Shown: positions 1-5,418 of the stretch, piece by piece
How the letters are laid out: the number at the start of each line of letters is the position of its first letter
How positions within the stretch are numbered: position 1 is the first letter of the stretch
NCBI GenBank assembly: GCA_016735415.1
Contig: JAERRP010000175.1
Span: 1 to 6,003 of the forward strand
Length of the DNA: 6,003 nucleotides
Reading direction: 5' to 3'
From: Desulfobacterales bacterium
GTDB taxonomy: Bacteria > Desulfobacterota > Desulfobacteria > Desulfobacterales > UBA5852
Notes under the pieces: generated by a model
What the model was told of the DNA's origin: nothing
The model's input: the letters and a program-made list of their open reading frames with translations, nothing else
Databases searched by the model: none
Translations under genes and position numbers: made by a program

Positions 1-80
1 GCGTAGCCCGGCTACGTCGAGGAGGGCCAAAAGGGCGAGAACGCCGCCCGGGGCCCAAAGATGCCTCCTGATCGCGCGAT
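1..80. repeat. GC-rich structured intergenic element, possible partial palindromic repeat
   Basis: No gene is seen here. The stretch is dense in inverted repeats: CGTAGCC-C-GGCTACG at 2-16 (perfect 7-bp arms), GGCG-AGAA-CGCC at 34-45, GGGCC (24-28) with GGCCC (52-56), GGAGG (21-25) with CCTCC (64-68), and the palindrome ATCGCGCGAT at 71-80. The sequence turns AT-rich right after position 80, so the element has a sharp edge. This fits a REP/MITE-like dispersed intergenic element whose left part lies outside the window. No second copy occurs in this window, so the repeat status is inferred. Confidence 0.35.
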
Positions 81-204
81 TCCATATTTTATCGAAAAAA
101 CTAAAGGCTCGCGTAAAAATAAGTTCGGAATTTTCAGGGTTGAGGCGTCCACCGGGATTATATTCTCGAGAAATAATTGAGCGGCCCTTCACAGATGACC
201 CGGT
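81..204. other. AT-rich intergenic stretch, no gene seen
   Basis: AT-rich sequence lies between the structured element and the end of the small Cys-rich gene. It contains the 10-bp palindrome TTCTCGAGAA (163-172) but no convincing GC-rich hairpin with a T-run, so no terminator for the minus-strand feo operon can be named. The plus-strand open frame that starts at 140 is antisense to the Cys-rich gene and has no family character. Confidence 0.4.
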
Positions 205-378
205 TCAGAGACGCGGCTGGATGGTTTTTGCATCGGAACTGCAGGTTGATTCCTGGTCACAACTGGAACACCCGCAATCGCAGGCGCTGTCCGCCCGGGG
301 ACGGAAAATCCGCAAATACCGTTTCACCAGGTAAATGACCGCCAGCCCGACGATGACGACGACGATAAAAGTTTCCAT
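205..378 (-). CDS. FeoB-associated Cys-rich membrane protein (57 aa)
   Basis: This is a 57-residue ORF directly downstream of feoB on the same strand, 34 nt past its stop. It starts with ATG at 378-376 and ends with TGA at 207-205. It begins METFIVVVIVGLAVIYLV, a single membrane span (about residues 4-18). A basic stretch follows (KRYLRIFRPR), then a cysteine cluster with Cys33, 35, 37, 40 and 46 (CDCGCSSC at 33-40). One N-terminal helix, a basic stop-transfer segment and a short Cys-rich tail directly after feoB is the architecture of the FeoB-associated Cys-rich membrane protein family. That family is often found in place of FeoC and its biochemical role is not settled. The tail probably faces the cytoplasm and could bind Fe(II) or an Fe-S cluster; this is inference. 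A weak GGGA ribosome site lies about 8 nt upstream of the ATG. Confidence 0.82.
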   Translation of the reverse strand: METFIVVVIVGLAVIYLVKRYLRIFRPRADSACDCGCSSCDQESTCSSDAKTIQPRL

Positions 379-390
379 CGATTAATCCCA

Positions 391-414
391 AAAAGTGATT
401 TCAAAATCACTTTT
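391..414 (-). repeat. Perfect 11-bp inverted repeat over the feoB stop codon
   Basis: AAAAGTGATTT (391-401), two bases, then AAATCACTTTT (404-414) form a perfect inverted repeat. Its edge covers two bases of the feoB stop codon (415-413). In the minus-strand RNA the hairpin is followed by a short U-run and then by the start region of the small Cys-rich gene. The stem is AT-rich with only two G-C pairs, so it would be a weak terminator at best. It could partly attenuate transcription, act in mRNA processing, or limit expression of the downstream gene. Confidence 0.5.
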
Positions 415-2626
415 AAAAACCCAACAGGGTGCCGACCTGAAAAACCAGGACTGCAAGGGTAAAAGCCAGCAACGTGTTGAAAACCATTGAAAAAATTCCC
501 CACTTCCAGCTGCCGGCCTCCCGGACGATACAGACCACGGATACGAAACAGGGCGCATAGAACATGATGAAGGCCATCAGGCTGATCGCCGTAAGTGGCC
601 GCCAGCTTGATGAGGAGGCCAGTTTTTCGGCCAGCGAACCGGTTTGTTCCGGATCGACGTCCCCCAGGGAATAGGCGGTCCCCAGGGTGGAAACCACCAC
701 TTCTTTGGCAGCAAACCCGCCCACCAGCGCAATGTTGGTGCGCCAGTCAAAACCGGCAAACCGCGAGAGCGATTCCAAGGCCGTTCCGATCCGGCCGGCC
801 ACGGAGTGGCGCAGGGCTGCCTCGGCTTCGTGCGCCTTGAGGAGATTAATTTCGACCTGCAGCGCCTGCGCCACCGCACTCAGTTTGCCCGCCACCCCAC
901 TGTTTTCGATCTCCAGCGCCGCGGCCGGCGCGGTCGCCAGCAGCGCCTGACGCTCGTTTTCAAATTGCCGCTGGACGGGTTCCGGCGCCCCCGGGAAGGT
1001 CATCAGGGCCCACAGCACGATCGAAATGCCCAGAATGACCGTACCGGCCTTGCGGATATACTGCCAGGTCCGCTCCCAGGTGTGAATCAAAAGCCCTTTG
1101 AAGGTCGGGAGGCGATAAGGCGGCAGTTCCATGACAAACGGCGTGCATTCCCCCCTGACCACCGTACTGCGCAGCAGTTTGGCCACCAGGAGGGCGCCCG
1201 CCCAGGAAACCAGCGTGAGCAAAAACATGACCAGGGCTTCATGCGAGGCGAAAAACGCGGCCACCAGGAGGGCAAAAACCGGCAGTTTGGCCCCGCAGTT
1301 CATAAACGGGACCGTCAACAGGGTGGCCAGACGCTCACGCGGGGATTTCAACGTGCGGGTGGCCATTATCCCCGGCACGGCGCACCCTCCGGCAATACCG
1401 CCGGACACGACAAATGCCATCACCGAGCTGCCGTGGAGCCCGAAAATTCGAAAACCCCGGTCCAGCATGAAGGCCACCCGAGCCATATAGCCGGAGTCCT
1501 CCAGGAAGGCGATTCCCATGAACATGAACATGATCAGGGGTACAAATCCCAGGACGCCGCCGACGCCTTCGATAATACCGGCGATGACTAGCGATTTGAT
1601 CAGCCCATCCGGAAGATGGGCTTCGGCGATCCCCCCCAGCCAGCCAAAAACGGATCCCAGCCAGGTCACCGGCATTTCACTGTAGGTAAACGTAAACTGA
1701 TAAAGCCCCCAGACGATGGCCAGCATGATCAGCGGCCCGGCAAAGCGATTGGTCAACACCTTGTCGAGGCGGTCGGACATGTAGAGCCGGTTACGGTCGT
1801 GTTTGACGGATAAAACCCCCTGCTGAAGAACCGATCTGATAAATCCGTAACGGTGATCGGCGATGACCGCTTCGGGATAGAGATCGAGCGTGGCTTTAAT
1901 GTGGCCTGCAACCTTGCTGACAATGGTTTCCAAAGACCGGGACAGTTCGGCGTCGGCCTTGCGCCCCAGACCCCTGATCTGCTCGTCTTTTTCTATATAT
2001 TTCAGGGCGATCCATCGGGGCCGGTAAGTATCTGTCAAAAACCGGGCCGCGCTGATCGCCTTCTCCATTTCCAGAAGCGCCCGATCGATATCTTCACCAT
2101 AGGAAATATCCAGGGTTGGCTGTCGGACATCGTCCCCGACAATGCGCTCGGCCACCTCGATCAGTTCCGCTTTACCTTGGCCGCGGCGGGCGATGGTGGC
2201 CACCACCGGAACATTCAACAGGCGACTCAACTTCTCGGTATCAATGTCAATTCCTCTCTTTTCGGCCACGTCGATCATGTTGAGGGCCACGATGACGGGA
2301 ACCCCCATTTCCATGAATTGCAGGGTCAGATAGAGGTTGCGCTCCAGATTGGCGGCATCGACGATATCGATCACGGCGGCGGGTTTTTCGTTTACCAGAA
2401 AATCCCGGGCCACAACCTCCTCCAGCGAGTAGGCCGTTAGCGAGTAAGTGCCCGGCAGGTCCACGATTTTAAGGCGTCGGTCTTCATGAACGTACAGCCC
2501 CTCTTTCTTTTCGACTGTCACGCCGGGGTAATTGCCCACATGCTGGCGGGAGCCCGTGAGGGCATTGAAAAGCGTGGTTTTGCCGGAATTGGGATTGCCT
2601 GCCAAGGCCAGCGTTATGTCAGACAT
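413..2626 (-). CDS. feoB: Ferrous iron transport protein B (FeoB), GTPase and Fe(II) permease
   Basis: FeoB is the inner-membrane Fe(II) transporter, with an N-terminal G-protein domain fused to a polytopic permease. Numbered from the ATG at 2626 (737 aa), the G1 motif GNPNSGKTT is at 10-18, G3 DLPG at 56-59 and G4 NMID at 116-119. A helical linker runs to about 285. The membrane part starts near 295 and carries the gate-like motifs GCAVPG (414-419) and NCGAKLPV (443-450), followed by GFAAKEVVVSTLGT (about 637-650) and a PC pair at 692-693. Length is near the usual range. A TTG at 2632 would overlap the feoA stop (TTGA), but it lies only 4 nt from the GGAGG at 2641-2637. The ATG at 2626 has 10 nt spacing and gives the usual MSDITLALAGNPN start, so it is preferred. 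It is cotranscribed with feoA (gap 2 nt). A hydrophilic helical insert lies at about 548-605. Confidence 0.97.
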   Translation of the reverse strand: MSDITLALAGNPNSGKTTLFNALTGSRQHVGNYPGVTVEKKEGLYVHEDRRLKIVDLPGTYSLTAYSLEEVVARDFLVNEKPAAVIDIVDAANLERNLYLTLQFMEMGVPVIVALNMIDVAEKRGIDIDTEKLSRLLNVPVVATIARRGQGKAELIEVAERIVGDDVRQPTLDISYGEDIDRALLEMEKAISAARFLTDTYRPRWIALKYIEKDEQIRGLGRKADAELSRSLETIVSKVAGHIKATLDLYPEAVIADHRYGFIRSVLQQGVLSVKHDRNRLYMSDRLDKVLTNRFAGPLIMLAIVWGLYQFTFTYSEMPVTWLGSVFGWLGGIAEAHLPDGLIKSLVIAGIIEGVGGVLGFVPLIMFMFMGIAFLEDSGYMARVAFMLDRGFRIFGLHGSSVMAFVVSGGIAGGCAVPGIMATRTLKSPRERLATLLTVPFMNCGAKLPVFALLVAAFFASHEALVMFLLTLVSWAGALLVAKLLRSTVVRGECTPFVMELPPYRLPTFKGLLIHTWERTWQYIRKAGTVILGISIVLWALMTFPGAPEPVQRQFENERQALLATAPAAALEIENSGVAGKLSAVAQALQVEINLLKAHEAEAALRHSVAGRIGTALESLSRFAGFDWRTNIALVGGFAAKEVVVSTLGTAYSLGDVDPEQTGSLAEKLASSSSWRPLTAISLMAFIMFYAPCFVSVVCIVREAGSWKWGIFSMVFNTLLAFTLAVLVFQVGTLLGF

Positions 2627-2628
2627 GC

Positions 2629-2862
2629 TCAATCAACCTCCACTTCGATAAAATCAGCCTCCTGGTTGCGCAGGGTCAGGGTAAATCCCATTACGCGCAG
2701 GGCCACCGGGTCGTACAGCGGGGCGCGGCCCTGAATCTTGATTTCCGCTCCCGGCACCATGCCCATATCCCGGATGCGCCGTCCCAGCTCGCCGTCAGCC
2801 CTGACGGCCGTTATGACCCCGGCCTGATTGTCTTTCATCTGTCTCATCAGCATTCGCGTCAT
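2629..2862 (-). CDS. feoA: Ferrous iron transport protein A (FeoA)
   Basis: A 77-residue protein with the SH3-like FeoA fold. Recognisable parts are the early segment AGVITAVRADGELGRRIRDMG, the MVPGAEIKIQGRAP strand region, and the closing core DPVALRVMGFTLTLRNQEADFIEVEV. FeoA is a small cytoplasmic partner needed for full FeoB-dependent Fe(II) uptake, thought to act on the FeoB G domain or complex. The ATG at 2862 has a strong GGAGG (2873-2869) with 6 nt spacing. It is the first gene of the minus-strand operon, and its stop lies 2 nt before the feoB ATG, so the two are probably translationally coupled. Expression is probably controlled by the metal-responsive operator(s) just upstream. Confidence 0.95.
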   Translation of the reverse strand: MTRMLMRQMKDNQAGVITAVRADGELGRRIRDMGMVPGAEIKIQGRAPLYDPVALRVMGFTLTLRNQEADFIEVEVD

Positions 2863-2880
2863 GCCCTACCTCCAATTTCG

Positions 2881-2900
2881 AAGTTTGGTACTCCAAACTT
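2881..2900. promoter_or_regulatory. Perfect inverted repeat overlapping the feoA -10; candidate second operator
   Basis: AAGTTTGGTACTCCAAACTT has perfect 8-bp arms around a 4-nt centre. It covers the proposed feoA -10 hexamer (2890-2885) and sits 18 nt upstream of the feoA start codon. Its arm AAGTTTGG matches 7 of 8 bases of AAGTTAGG, one half of the DtxR-type box at 2921-2939 read on the minus strand (2937-2930). The arms here are spaced farther apart. A further TTTGG (2901-2905) can pair with the CCAAA at 2893-2897, giving overlapping repeats. Position and symmetry suggest a repressor site; which protein binds it is inference. Confidence 0.55.
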
Positions 2901-2913
2901 TTTGGCTTGTCAA
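2885..2913 (-). promoter_or_regulatory. Candidate sigma70-type promoter for feoA-feoB
   Basis: On the minus strand, a perfect -35 TTGACA (2913-2908) is followed after 17 nt by TACCAA (2890-2885), a weak -10. The start of transcription would be near 2878, giving a leader of about 15 nt that holds the feoA ribosome site. The -10 lies inside the 2881-2900 inverted repeat, and the DtxR-type box ends 8 nt upstream of the -35. Both are well placed for repression. Confidence 0.5.
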
Positions 2914-2920
2914 GAAAATT

Positions 2921-2939
2921 TTGGGTTAGCCTAACTTTT
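2921..2939. promoter_or_regulatory. DtxR/IdeR-type operator between divergent -35 elements
   Basis: TTGGGTTAGCCTAACTTTT contains the perfect core GTTAG-C-CTAAC (2925-2935). Against the known Corynebacterium DtxR operator consensus TTAGGTTAGCCTAACCTAA it matches 15 of 19 positions by hand alignment. It lies between the -35 of the minus-strand feoA promoter (2913-2908) and the -35 of the plus-strand regulator promoter (2945-2950), so one bound regulator could affect both. The gene for a DtxR-family protein begins 63 bp away, which makes it the obvious ligand. Confidence 0.75.
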
Positions 2940-2944
2940 TTGAA

Positions 2945-2975
2945 TTGACTTACCGCCGCCACCCGTTACTATAAT
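2945..2975 (+). promoter_or_regulatory. Candidate sigma70-type promoter for the DtxR-family gene
   Basis: TTGACT at 2945-2950 and a perfect TATAAT at 2970-2975 are separated by 19 nt, which is longer than ideal. Transcription would start near 2982, leaving a leader of about 20 nt with the GGGAGG ribosome site (2992-2997). The operator at 2921-2939 ends 5 nt upstream of the -35, suggesting autoregulation. Confidence 0.5.
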
Positions 2976-3001
2976 TCAACATATTGATTTTGGGAGGCTT
3001 T

Positions 3002-3508
3002 ATGGCAAAAAAAAATAAGTTGACCGAAAGCATGGAGGACTATCTGGAGGTCATCTTGGAGTTGGAGCGCGTCCACAAATCCGCCCGGGCCAAGGATATT
3101 GCCACACGCTTGGAGGTCCAGCGCGGAACGGTCACCGGTGCCCTGAAAACACTGGCGGAAAAAGGGTTGATCAATTACGCCCCTTACAGCCATATCACCC
3201 TGACCCCCAAAGGTGCTGCAATTGCCGGTGAAATCAACCGGCGTCACAAGGTGATCCGCAATTTCCTGACCGAAGTGCTGCAGATCCCACCGGAAACTGC
3301 CGAAACCACCGCCTGCCGCATGGAACACGTGGTCGAAGGCACCGTGCTCGACCGCCTGGTCTGCTTCATCGATTTCGTTCACCAGTGCCCCCGGGCGGGC
3401 GACGATCTGCTGAGTTCCTTCACCCGTTACTGTGAATCGGGCCGTCTGCACTGGGAAGACTGCCAGGCCTGCATGGAAGACTGCCAGGAGCGTTTCCAGT
3501 CCCAATAA
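3002..3508 (+). CDS. DtxR/MntR-family metal-dependent transcriptional repressor
   Basis: A 168-residue winged-helix regulator. The N-terminal DNA-binding domain covers about residues 7-75, with the recognition region near VQRGTVTGALKTLAEKG (39-55). The dimerisation and metal domain follows, from NRRH (79-82). Candidate metal ligands by alignment to known family members are Asp13 and Glu16 (the Asp8/Glu11 positions of Bacillus MntR), His82, and Cys105, Glu108 and His109 in CRMEH (the Cys102/Glu105/His106 pattern of DtxR). The site therefore mixes MntR-like and DtxR-like ligands, and Fe versus Mn preference cannot be read off. There is no C-terminal SH3-like domain. Instead a Cys-rich tail carries Cys129, 144, 154, 157 and 161. 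ATG at 3002 is chosen because GGGAGG at 2992-2997 precedes it; the upstream in-frame TTG at 2984 would place that site inside the gene. It lies divergent to feoAB and next to a matching operator, so it probably represses feoAB and itself. Confidence 0.92.
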   Translation: MAKKNKLTESMEDYLEVILELERVHKSARAKDIATRLEVQRGTVTGALKTLAEKGLINYAPYSHITLTPKGAAIAGEINRRHKVIRNFLTEVLQIPPETAETTACRMEHVVEGTVLDRLVCFIDFVHQCPRAGDDLLSSFTRYCESGRLHWEDCQACMEDCQERFQSQ

Positions 3509-3525
3509 CCGTAAAGGAATAGAAC

Positions 3526-4272
3526 ATGACGTGGCTGTCCGATCCTCAAGCCTGGATTGCCCTGGGCACCCTGACGGCGCTGGAAATCGTCCTCGGTATC
3601 GACAACATCATTTTTATCGCCATTCTGGTCGGTCGTCTGCCGGCCCATCAGCGGCAGCGCGGACGCATCCTCGGACTGGCCATGGCCATGGTCATGCGCA
3701 TCCTGCTGCTGCTGTCGCTGACCTGGATCATGCGCCTGAACCGCCCGCTCTTCAGTGTCTTCGCTCACGCCTTTTCCGGCCGTGATCTGATCCTGATCGG
3801 CGGCGGTCTTTTTCTCCTGATTAAAAGTACGTTCGAAATTCACAACAGCCTGGAAGGCGAAATCCACGGGACGGCGCAATCGGTGACGGCCGGATTTGCC
3901 CGCGTTATTTTTCAGATCATGCTGCTCGATATTATCTTCTCGCTCGATTCGGTCATTACCGCCGTAGGCCTGGCACAGCACCTGCCGGTGATGATTCTGG
4001 CCATCGTGATCGCCGTCGGCGTCATGATGTTCTCAGCCAAACCCATCGGCGATTTTGTCGACGCCCACCCCACCATCAAGATCCTGGCCCTGTCGTTTCT
4101 GCTCCTGGTGGGATTTACCCTGGTGGTGGACGGGATGGGGCTGCACATTCCCAAGGGCTACATTTATTTTGCCATGGCCTTTTCCTGCTTCGTCGAATTT
4201 CTTAACCTCAGGATGCGCAAGCGCCAGGGGACACCGGTTAAACTGCACCATACCGCAAACCCTGGAATCTGA
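3526..4272 (+). CDS. TerC-family integral membrane protein (probable metal exporter)
   Basis: A 248-residue polytopic protein of the TerC family. The two hallmark acidic membrane motifs are present: EIVLGIDNIIF (20-30) and DIIFSLDSVITAVG (135-148). Hydrophobic spans fall roughly at 10-35, 48-70, 87-100, 122-148, 153-168, 182-202 and 208-228. Family members have been linked to Mn(II) export and to supplying metal to exported enzymes (Bacillus MeeF/MeeY, E. coli Alx), and older annotations say tellurium resistance. The gene starts 17 nt after the DtxR-family gene, with an AAAGGA ribosome site (3513-3518), so it is almost certainly in the same transcript. That location supports a metal role over tellurite. 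The C-terminal ~20 residues are basic and probably cytoplasmic. The substrate is not visible from sequence. Confidence 0.9.
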   Translation: MTWLSDPQAWIALGTLTALEIVLGIDNIIFIAILVGRLPAHQRQRGRILGLAMAMVMRILLLLSLTWIMRLNRPLFSVFAHAFSGRDLILIGGGLFLLIKSTFEIHNSLEGEIHGTAQSVTAGFARVIFQIMLLDIIFSLDSVITAVGLAQHLPVMILAIVIAVGVMMFSAKPIGDFVDAHPTIKILALSFLLLVGFTLVVDGMGLHIPKGYIYFAMAFSCFVEFLNLRMRKRQGTPVKLHHTANPGI

Positions 4273-4286
4273 TCGGGATCGCCACA

Positions 4287-4700
4287 ATGGGACGTTTTTT
4301 ACGCAAACTGACTTTCTGCTACGCCGCCGGCAGCGTGGGGGCCATTGTCAACAGCCTGGCCGTGTGGATTTGCGGCGCGAACGGCATCAACGCCTTTCTG
4401 CAGGTCAATATTCACCCACGCCTGACACCGGACTGGATTTATCCCCGCATCGTCTGGGGAGGGATCTGGGGGCTGATGCTGTTTTTACCCCTGGTGAAAA
4501 GCCGCCTGTTTGTGCGGAGTTTATTGATCAGCCTGGGTCCCTCTGCGGCCCAGCTTTTCTATTTTTTCCCCGTACTGCAGCACAAGGGCCTGCTGGGCAT
4601 GAAACTGGGTGCGCTGACGCCGGTGACGGTGGTTCTCTTTAACTGGCTCTGGGGGCTGACTGCGTTGCTGTGGCTGCGCCTGACGGACAAAAGTTATTAG
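4287..4700 (+). CDS. Conserved-looking four-span membrane protein of unknown function
   Basis: A 137-residue hydrophobic protein with about four predicted membrane spans: residues 8-30, 52-70, 75-97 and 107-130. Notable stretches are YPRIVWGGIWGLMLFLP (52-68), SLGPSAAQLFYFFP (82-95) and VLFNWLWGL (116-124). Their density of Gly, Pro and aromatic residues suggests constrained packing rather than a random shadow ORF. The N-terminus is short and basic (GRFLRK). The ATG at 4287 lies 14 nt after the terC stop, with only a weak GGGAT upstream, so translation may be coupled. Its stop TAG (4698-4700) overlaps the open frame of the next gene. I do not recognise a named family. Its position between terC and a DUF192 gene suggests an envelope role, but no function should be assigned. 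Confidence 0.75.
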   Translation: MGRFLRKLTFCYAAGSVGAIVNSLAVWICGANGINAFLQVNIHPRLTPDWIYPRIVWGGIWGLMLFLPLVKSRLFVRSLLISLGPSAAQLFYFFPVLQHKGLLGMKLGALTPVTVVLFNWLWGLTALLWLRLTDKSY

Positions 4701-4836
4701 AAGTCATCTCAAAAATATCTTTGGACCCCATCACCTGGTCGGTTGGGTTGGCATCGTTGCCGTCCTGACGGTCGCGCTGCTTCCGGCGGAAACGTGGCCT
4801 GACAGCGACATCTGCGGATATCCCGCCAACGGCCGC

Positions 4837-5352
4837 GTGGTGATTCAGCGCGGGGGTGAAACGGTGGCGGATTTTACCGTTTGCATTGCCGAATCCGCCT
4901 CCCAGCGCCGCCGCGGCCTCATGCACTGCCCGCAACTGAAGACCGGCACCGGCATGCTTTTCATCTATGCCCAGGCCCGCCCGCGGGTCTTCTGGATGAA
5001 GGAGACACCGCTCGAACTGGCCATCATTTTCATTTCCGCCGACGCCAGGATCGCCGCTATTGAAAAAGGGACGCCGGCAAGCCTGTCGCGCATCCCTTCG
5101 CCGGGGCCGATCCGGCAGGTCCTGGAAATCAATTTTGAAGAAGCCCGGGGACTGCAGGTCGACGATAGCGTGCAGTTGATCGAGTCGAACATGCCACCTC
5201 TTTCTTTTCAGTTCCAATCGTTCCGGGCGAGAATTCTGGCAGAATATGGGCTGGTCCTTAAGATCGGACCTGGATGTCGTCTCGATCGTGCTCGTATGAC
5301 GGACGGCAGATCGCACCGCAACAGGCAACTTGCGCTGGCATATTCGGGATGA
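4837..5352 (+). CDS. DUF192 family protein, probably exported; true start uncertain
   Basis: The frame encodes a DUF192 domain. Counting from the GTG at 4837, RRRGLM is at 24-29, GMLF at 39-42, FWMKET at 52-57 (FWMKNT is usual), the hydrophobic LAIIFI core at 61-66, and VLEIN at 95-99. The domain ends near residue 114. The biochemical function of DUF192 proteins is unknown, and many are exported. The GTG at 4837 has no ribosome site and sits at the domain edge. The frame is open back to 4684 and encodes a signal-peptide-like segment: basic and polar residues, then VGWVGIVAVLTVALLPAE. That stretch contains no ATG, GTG or TTG in frame. A non-standard start (ATT at 4696, overlapping the previous TAG, or CTG at 4735) or a lost start codon is possible. 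Residues 115-171 match nothing I know and use more A/T at third positions. Confidence 0.8.
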   Translation: MVIQRGGETVADFTVCIAESASQRRRGLMHCPQLKTGTGMLFIYAQARPRVFWMKETPLELAIIFISADARIAAIEKGTPASLSRIPSPGPIRQVLEINFEEARGLQVDDSVQLIESNMPPLSFQFQSFRARILAEYGLVLKIGPGCRLDRARMTDGRSHRNRQLALAYSG

Positions 5353-5418
5353 TCCTGCTACAGCATTGAGGCCGCCGGTTTTCCGTCCGAACCCGCCATT
5401 TTGAAGGGGACCTTCAGC

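Noticed and set aside
163..172. TTCTCGAGAA palindrome as a terminator or operator
   Set aside because: It is short and AT-flanked, with no T-run and no matching half-sites elsewhere, so it may be chance.
140..334. Plus-strand 64-aa open frame
   Set aside because: It is antisense to the Cys-rich small gene, basic and featureless, and has no family resemblance.
644..1591. Long plus-strand open frame (315 codons) antisense to feoB
   Set aside because: It is a GC-driven shadow of feoB: rich in Arg, Gln, His and Gly, with no domain, motif or ribosome site. The opposite strand is a certain FeoB.
2627..2632. TTG start for FeoB overlapping the feoA stop (TTGA)
   Set aside because: It lies only 4 nt from the ribosome site. 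The ATG at 2626 is better spaced and gives the usual FeoB N-terminus, though TTG is not strictly excluded.
2984..3001. TTG start extending the DtxR-family protein by six residues
   Set aside because: It would put the GGGAGG ribosome site inside the gene; the ATG at 3002 with that site is better.
2969..3505. Minus-strand open frame over the DtxR-family gene
   Set aside because: It is a mirror frame of a gene with a clear winged-helix and metal-ligand pattern, and it has no ribosome site.
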